NCBI GenBank assembly: GCA_963924555.1
Contig: OZ004584.1
Coordinates: 6,881,001 to 6,945,000 of the forward strand
Length of the DNA stretch: 64,000 bases
From: Crambe crambe
Taxonomy: Eukaryota; Porifera; Demospongiae; Poecilosclerida; Crambeidae
Direction of reading: 5' to 3'
Position 1 is the stretch's first letter; the number at the start of each line of letters is the position of its first letter. Shown piece after piece: positions 59,577 to 64,000 of the stretch. A model generated the notes under the pieces. The model saw only the letters and a program-made list of their open reading frames with translations, did not search any database and had not been told where the DNA came from. The position numbers were made by a program, and so were the translations under genes.

Positions 59577-61278
59577 TTATTGTTGAGCTCTCAATGCTTC
59601 CTCCTCTTTTCCCTCAAATGGAACCACATTTGGGTAAAATGTTGCATCAGGTCCAACTATTTTAACTCTCGGAGTTAAAGGAGGAATCTCAGCATAAACT
59701 GGCTATAATAGATACATGAGAGACAACGTTCTAAGAAAGTTCAGTTAGCTAATAGTCACCATCACCTCTGCTTTATCAACATCTTTAGTGACGGCATATG
59801 CACTATTTTCTTGAATGTGTATTTCTGGGTCATTTAGTCTGTCTTTGGCAGTGGTTATCACTTCAGAAGATCTTTTAGGCTATTAAGGATAATGAATTCA
59901 TCATGAAGTATGACACACTATTTAAAATGAACTTTTTTCTGGAATAGACCAAAAAGGAAGACAGTGATTGTTACTCTGAGGCTATACAGTTTCAATGTTC
60001 TTCATCAATAGTATAGCCATACCTCTTCTCTTTGAGCATCCTTAAGCTTGATAACTGTGTACGCACTGTTTTCATGAGTTCGTATCTCAAGGTTTATTAC
60101 TTCACCAGATGATTTCTGGCCATGGTTCCTGCCTACATGTTATAGAATTAATGTGAGAGTGTTATAACAGAATCCTCATGATAGTTATTATGAGAGAAAC
60201 TATCAATTTATGGCAATCACTAACTGTCTAAAGAAGTATTATAATATGTAGTTACCACTTTTCACATGATGTAACCAATAGCAACAGCAAAATGTTGATA
60301 GCAGTAGAATGATACTCATCACTGCATGGAGAGGTGACAAATTAATAACAGTGAGCAACAAGATTAAGTAATAATATTTACCAACACCCACAGATACTGC
60401 AATTACCACCTTGAAAGAAGAAGAGTCTACACATTATAGTGGTAAGTAAGTTGCAATAACTATATCATAGCATCATGGTATAACAGCTGCTTAGCTACCA
60501 ACTGTTGAAAAGCTTTTTTGTGTTATCATATAATTAGTTGGGTTGCTTTCACTTGGAAAGTACATCACAAGAATAACATTAGATGAACTTCCACCATCAG
60601 TTTCCACATAAACAGTTAAGTGTAGTTGTTCACAGATGCATTGAAACATCTGCTACAGTTATTCTCATCATTGTTCAGAATGAGGTACTGTAACTGATTT
60701 AAGCCAACTGAGCAGTTGCAATGAGTGCTATTGTCATAGCTAATGTGAACAGTTAATTCTTGGAAGCATGCAGACGTCACCTGCAAGAGAATGAGTAGCT
60801 AGCATTTTAACTCTTTAGTTTTTAAACATATACCAAAGATATATTCAGCTCCAATTCTGAATTAAATTGTTGTTGTATTTGACCCGCACTAAGGAATATC
60901 CCTGAATAAAATTATAACAGTTAGTCACCTACATAATTATGTAGTACCCATTAGTTTCATTACCATCATAAAATTCTACATTCCTTGGATCACTAGGAGC
61001 CCCTTGACCTACTACATTCACTGCTGTGACTATGAACTGATAGTGAAGCATCAGTCCAGAGTTGTTGGTAGGTATTGTGTAGTGAAGAGTCACAATGGAG
61101 CATCGTCCAAGGTGGTGAAGTGGAGTCCTCTCTTTCTCAGATACATTGTACACCTCCATACAGAATGTCATGTCTGGGTCAGTGTTAGGGAGGTCCAGGG
61201 AGAAGGGAGGTTGCCAAGTCAGGGTGATGGAGGAACAATTAGTGGAGATGTTGACTTCCTTAACTGCATCTAATATCC
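59577..61278 (-). pseudogene. Short-tail receptor F1, broken and missing its 5' exons in this window
   Basis: FN3 about 60963-61278 (class of D2, open), linker about 60832-60902, second domain about 60505-60780, membrane exons about 60382-60427 and 60258-60325, tail about 60022-60131 and 59765-59873, terminal 59577-59701. The second-domain exon has a 5-nt insertion (AACAGTTAAGTGTAG against AACAGTGTAG) that puts a stop after NNYT. The first membrane exon has lost about 13 nt. The last exon reads on to a longer end (EEEALRAQQ-stop). Upstream, where the Ig exon is expected, lies the foldback/LTR element, so the 5' end is beyond the right edge or lost. Confidence 0.68.
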
Positions 61279-61579
61279 CTATTAGAACAAGTGAATGCAA
61301 AAAATTTCTTCGAAATAAAAATGCGAAGTAGGGATGACCACAAATTTAGCACATAATAATTATTATAGCTATCATAACTGCAGCTTCATTATGAAAACCA
61401 AGTACTGCAGCATCGAAGCAGTATGGCCCAAAAATCTAGCTGGAATATGTATTATAACTGCATGCAAGAGAGTGAACTTAGTGAAGTGACCCTTACCCAT
61501 CATCAAGTACAAGATACTATTCCTACTTCACTCCCATGATCAAGGGCCAAGGGAGTTGTAAAAGTATGAAGGAATGGAG

Positions 61580-63640
61580 TTACTCTTGATGAGCAAGTCT
61601 GGTTTGGGATCTTGTCATGATCCTTCGAGGTGGTTCCTCAGGCAACTGCGTAGGAGGATTTGGTGGCAATAGGTTGTGTGAAAATTTTCCCAACTGATTT
61701 ACCATTCCCATAAATCGACGGAGATCGGTGATGTTGTTTGGAGGTTTCATTTGAAGAACTGCTGTAGTTTTGGCGGGGTCTGCTTGTATACCACATTGGT
61801 CGATTAAATGACCCAAGAATTTGACTCTTGTTTCATTAAATTTGCATTTCTCTGCGTTGAGTGTGACACCCGCTGCTTCTAGGCGTTTCAACACTGCAAT
61901 TAGCCTCTTATCATGCTCAGTCTGGTTTGATCCAAATATTAAAATATCATCCATCAAGCAGACAACTCCTGTTAGCCCCTCCAAAATTCTTTTCATTCGT
62001 TTCTGGAAAAGCTCAGGGGCACTTGATATTCCGAAGGGAAGTTTGTTGAAGCAATATCGACCTGCTGGTGTTATGAATGTGGTGAGTAGTCGCGATTCTT
62101 CTGCCAATGGTATTTGCCAGAAGCCACTATTGGCATCCAACTTGCTGAATATTTTGGCCCCGGCTAAAAGAGCTAATGTCTCATCCACCTTAGGAATAGG
62201 ATGGACTTCTCTCAGCACACTCTCGTTGAGGGGTTTTAAGTCCACACAGATACGAGCTCCATTGGGTTTGGGGACAACCACCATCCCTGCACACCATGGA
62301 GTGGGTTCATCCACCTTTGAGATGACACCCAGTTTCTCCATTTTGTCTAATTCTTCTTGGACTTTCTGACGTAATGGAATAGGAACTCTTCTTGGTGTGT
62401 AAAGAGCATGTGGGGTCGCATTATCTTTCAATTTGATTGTGTAATCTTCACCAATTTTTCCAAGACCCTGGAATAGCTTCCCAAATCTTCCTCGTACATC
62501 TACTCCATTGCAATAATTGGCCTCCATTATGTTCACAAGTTTTAGGGCAGTGATGGCCGGCAATCCCAGTAAGTTATTCCTTAAACCTCGGACAACAAAG
62601 ATTATTTGATGGGAAGAGGAATCTTTGTGAGTGAGTAGGGCTGAGAATTGGCCTATAACTTCCAGTGATTCTCGTGTTGGTCCACTAAGAACTTTGGTTG
62701 TTTCTTGCAGGGTTATTTCAGGGAGAGTCTTGTAGGTTTCCTCCATAATTGCTGTAACCTCTGCCCCAGTATCCAGTTTGAAGTCTACAGCTGTATTCTT
62801 CATTTGGATCTTGCAGTGCCACGAGAACTTGTTTTCTGTGACAGCATCAACAATGTCAAGGTAAGCAGTGTCCATATTCATATTAGTGGCTGCTGCTTGT
62901 GTTTTTGAGAAACATCTGGCTCCAAAGTGACCTTTACGATTGCACTTATAGCAGGTTGCATTCATGGCAGGACATTTGTCTCCAGGCACATGTTTATCAT
63001 GACCACATCTTGTACATTTTGATGTTCTAGCACGGGCTCCACCACCTCGGCCACTTTGACCTTTGTTGACCTCATCAATAGTGATTGGGTCTTTCTTGCT
63101 GCCTTCTTGTAGAAAGGCCTGTTGTTCTGTTACCGCTTCCTTCTGTCTTATGGCTTTCTTGGCTTTTTCTAGAGTTAGAGTGGCATCCATTTGTAGTTTT
63201 TCAGAGAGTGCCACATCTCTAATGCCTACCACTAAGCGGTCTCGCAACATTTCTTGTTTAAGGGTTCCATACTCGCAATTCTCAATTAGTTCATAGAGTG
63301 TTGTAATGTATTGCTCAGAAGATTCACCCTCTCTCTGATCTCTGCAGTTGAATTTTGCCCTCTCATATATAGTATTTTTCCTAACTTGGAAATAATCATC
63401 AAATTTCTCCATGACTGTATCATACATTTTCCGTCCCTCTGCTGTGATGTTTGTAGAGCTGAGGACAGCATCAGCTTCCTCTCCCATACAGTATAGCAAT
63501 GTACTGACTTGTCTGAGGTTGTCTTGGCTGGCTAAATTGGAGGCTTGTCGGTATTGTTCAAATCGCCTCTTCCATTTCGCCCAGTTGTCAGAATTTTTGA
63601 AGTCAAAGGGTTCTGGAGCAGGTAAGCGAAGTTCAGCCAT
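61580..63640 (-). CDS. Truncated gag-protease-reverse transcriptase polyprotein
   Basis: One 686-codon frame in an LTR element. Residues about 1-200 are a gag-like helical region; about 209-245 hold two zinc knuckles, the second a clean CX2CX4HX4C (CYKCNRKGHFGARC); about 289-293 the retropepsin DTGA; about 435-650 the reverse transcriptase, with the active-site box LMDDILIFG near 563 instead of the common YxDD. After the thumb region the frame jumps to a proline-rich end (residues about 655-686, RRIMTRSQTR) of the kind found at the C-terminus of Ty3/gypsy integrases, so RNase H and integrase were removed by an in-frame deletion. A cytoplasmic replication polyprotein by family; here probably inactive. 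Start chosen as the first Met after the primer site. Confidence 0.85.
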   Translation of the reverse strand: MAELRLPAPEPFDFKNSDNWAKWKRRFEQYRQASNLASQDNLRQVSTLLYCMGEEADAVLSSTNITAEGRKMYDTVMEKFDDYFQVRKNTIYERAKFNCRDQREGESSEQYITTLYELIENCEYGTLKQEMLRDRLVVGIRDVALSEKLQMDATLTLEKAKKAIRQKEAVTEQQAFLQEGSKKDPITIDEVNKGQSGRGGGARARTSKCTRCGHDKHVPGDKCPAMNATCYKCNRKGHFGARCFSKTQAAATNMNMDTAYLDIVDAVTENKFSWHCKIQMKNTAVDFKLDTGAEVTAIMEETYKTLPEITLQETTKVLSGPTRESLEVIGQFSALLTHKDSSSHQIIFVVRGLRNNLLGLPAITALKLVNIMEANYCNGVDVRGRFGKLFQGLGKIGEDYTIKLKDNATPHALYTPRRVPIPLRQKVQEELDKMEKLGVISKVDEPTPWCAGMVVVPKPNGARICVDLKPLNESVLREVHPIPKVDETLALLAGAKIFSKLDANSGFWQIPLAEESRLLTTFITPAGRYCFNKLPFGISSAPELFQKRMKRILEGLTGVVCLMDDILIFGSNQTEHDKRLIAVLKRLEAAGVTLNAEKCKFNETRVKFLGHLIDQCGIQADPAKTTAVLQMKPPNNITDLRRFMGMVNQLGKFSHNLLPPNPPTQLPEEPPRRIMTRSQTRLAHQE

Positions 63641-63642
63641 CT

Positions 63643-63660
63643 ATCCCACTTCTGACACCA
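63643..63660 (-). other. Primer-binding site, tRNA-Leu type
   Basis: Minus-strand TGGTGTCAGAAGTGGGAT directly follows the LTR end CA. It is complementary to a typical animal tRNA-Leu 3' end with one mismatch, which is the position and pattern expected for priming of minus-strand DNA. Confidence 0.75.
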
Positions 63661-63819
63661 TGTAAAAGTATGAAATACTAATGGACAAATCAGTTAACTC
63701 TCATCTATGAGCAGCTGCTCAATCACGAGACTCACATACAAAATGACATAACTATAGGATGATACAATGTCATGTATAATAACTAATGGAAATACACAAC
63801 TAAACATAATACTGTCACA
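63661..63819 (-). repeat. 5' LTR, 159 bp
   Basis: Bounded by TG and CA, adjacent to the primer site on one side and to the GGAGT duplication on the other. Short for an LTR but within the range of small gypsy elements. Only 14 bp of a matching 3' LTR remain at 61557-61570. Confidence 0.75.
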
Positions 63820-64000
63820 GGAGTGAAGTAGGAATAGTATCTCGTACTTGATGATGGGTAAGGGTCACTTCACTAAGTTTACTCTCTTGCATGCAGTTAT
63901 AATACATATTCCAGCTAGATTTTTGGGCCATACTGCTTCGATGCTGCAGTACTTGGTTTTCATAATGAAGCTGCAGTTATAATAGCTATAATAATTATTA

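Larger units (their letters stand above)
61557..63819 (-). mobile_element. Gypsy-like LTR retrotransposon, internally deleted
   Basis: Flanked by a perfect 5-bp duplication GGAGT (61552-61556 and 63820-63824). In minus orientation: 5' LTR 63661-63819 (starts TGTGACAG, ends CTTTTACA), primer site 63643-63660, gag-pol frame 63640-61580, then the last 14 bp of a 3' LTR (TTCATACTTTTACA, 61557-61570). RNase H, integrase, polypurine tract and most of the 3' LTR are missing. It cannot move by itself. Confidence 0.82.
61327..64000. mobile_element. Foldback element (about 205-bp inverted repeats) carrying an LTR retrotransposon in its loop; right end off window
   Basis: 61327 begins TAGGGATGACCACAAATTTA. 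The stretch 61352-61534 is repeated in inverse orientation at about 63821-64000 with few mismatches. Removing the LTR element at 61557-63819 restores a palindrome whose loop is about ATGATCAAGGGCCAA. By symmetry the right end should be about 25 bp past the window edge. The repeats are inverted, not direct, so they are not the LTRs of the inner element. Inserted upstream of the F1 FN3 exon. Confidence 0.8.

Noticed and set aside
61821..62369. 182-residue plus-strand frame inside the retroelement
   Set aside because: Antisense of the reverse-transcriptase region, no independent support.
61352..64000. The flanking repeats of the gag-pol element as its LTRs
   Set aside because: They are in inverted orientation; the real LTR is 63661-63819, next to the primer site and target duplication.

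Overview
The window reads as nuclear DNA of an animal. It is AT-rich, has many short introns (about 50-150 bp) and abundant TAGCTAGC-type simple repeats, and its receptor exons carry signal peptides, Ig-like and fibronectin-III-like folds, transmembrane segments, tyrosine motifs and death domains. I think a sponge (demosponge, Amphimedon-like) is the best guess, but that is inference from texture and domain mix, not a match to a named genome.

Almost everything is one tandem array of related type-I receptor genes, all on the minus strand. The common plan is: signal peptide + Ig-like domain, FN3 domain, a short linker exon, a second cysteine-containing beta-sandwich domain, a two-exon transmembrane segment, then several small cytoplasmic exons. 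There are two tail types. 'Death' receptors (A1, A2, B1, B2, C1, C2) have tyrosine motifs of ITIM/ITSM type and end in a separate death-domain exon. 'Short-tail' receptors (D1, D2, D3, E1, E2, E3, E4, E6, and broken F1) have a similar ectodomain and tyrosine motifs but stop at the exon that precedes the death-domain exon in the other type. This is the layout of a paired/multigene receptor cluster. I know of no described family with this ectodomain plus ITIM-like motifs plus a death domain; that absence is from memory only.

Layout, left to right: 1-10067 block A (A1 running off the left edge, a pseudogene, A2, truncated A3); 10650-19039 short-tail genes D1-D3; 19217-31010 block B (B1, pseudogene with a 1.1-kb insertion, B2 with a stop in its death domain, remnant B3); 31900-47299 short-tail genes E1-E6 (E5 broken); 47533-58960 block C (C1, pseudogene, C2, broken C3); 59577-61278 short-tail pseudogene F1; from about 61327 to the right edge a foldback element whose loop holds an internally deleted gypsy-like LTR retrotransposon. 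Blocks A, B and C are about 9-10 kb copies of one another, near-identical in coding exons and introns.

Exon coordinates are from hand reading of splice signals and reading frame. Frames and domains are secure; individual splice sites are predictions. An unusual point is that the intron after the Ig exon starts with GA, not GT, in nearly every unit. I found no tRNA, rRNA, CRISPR array or prokaryotic feature.
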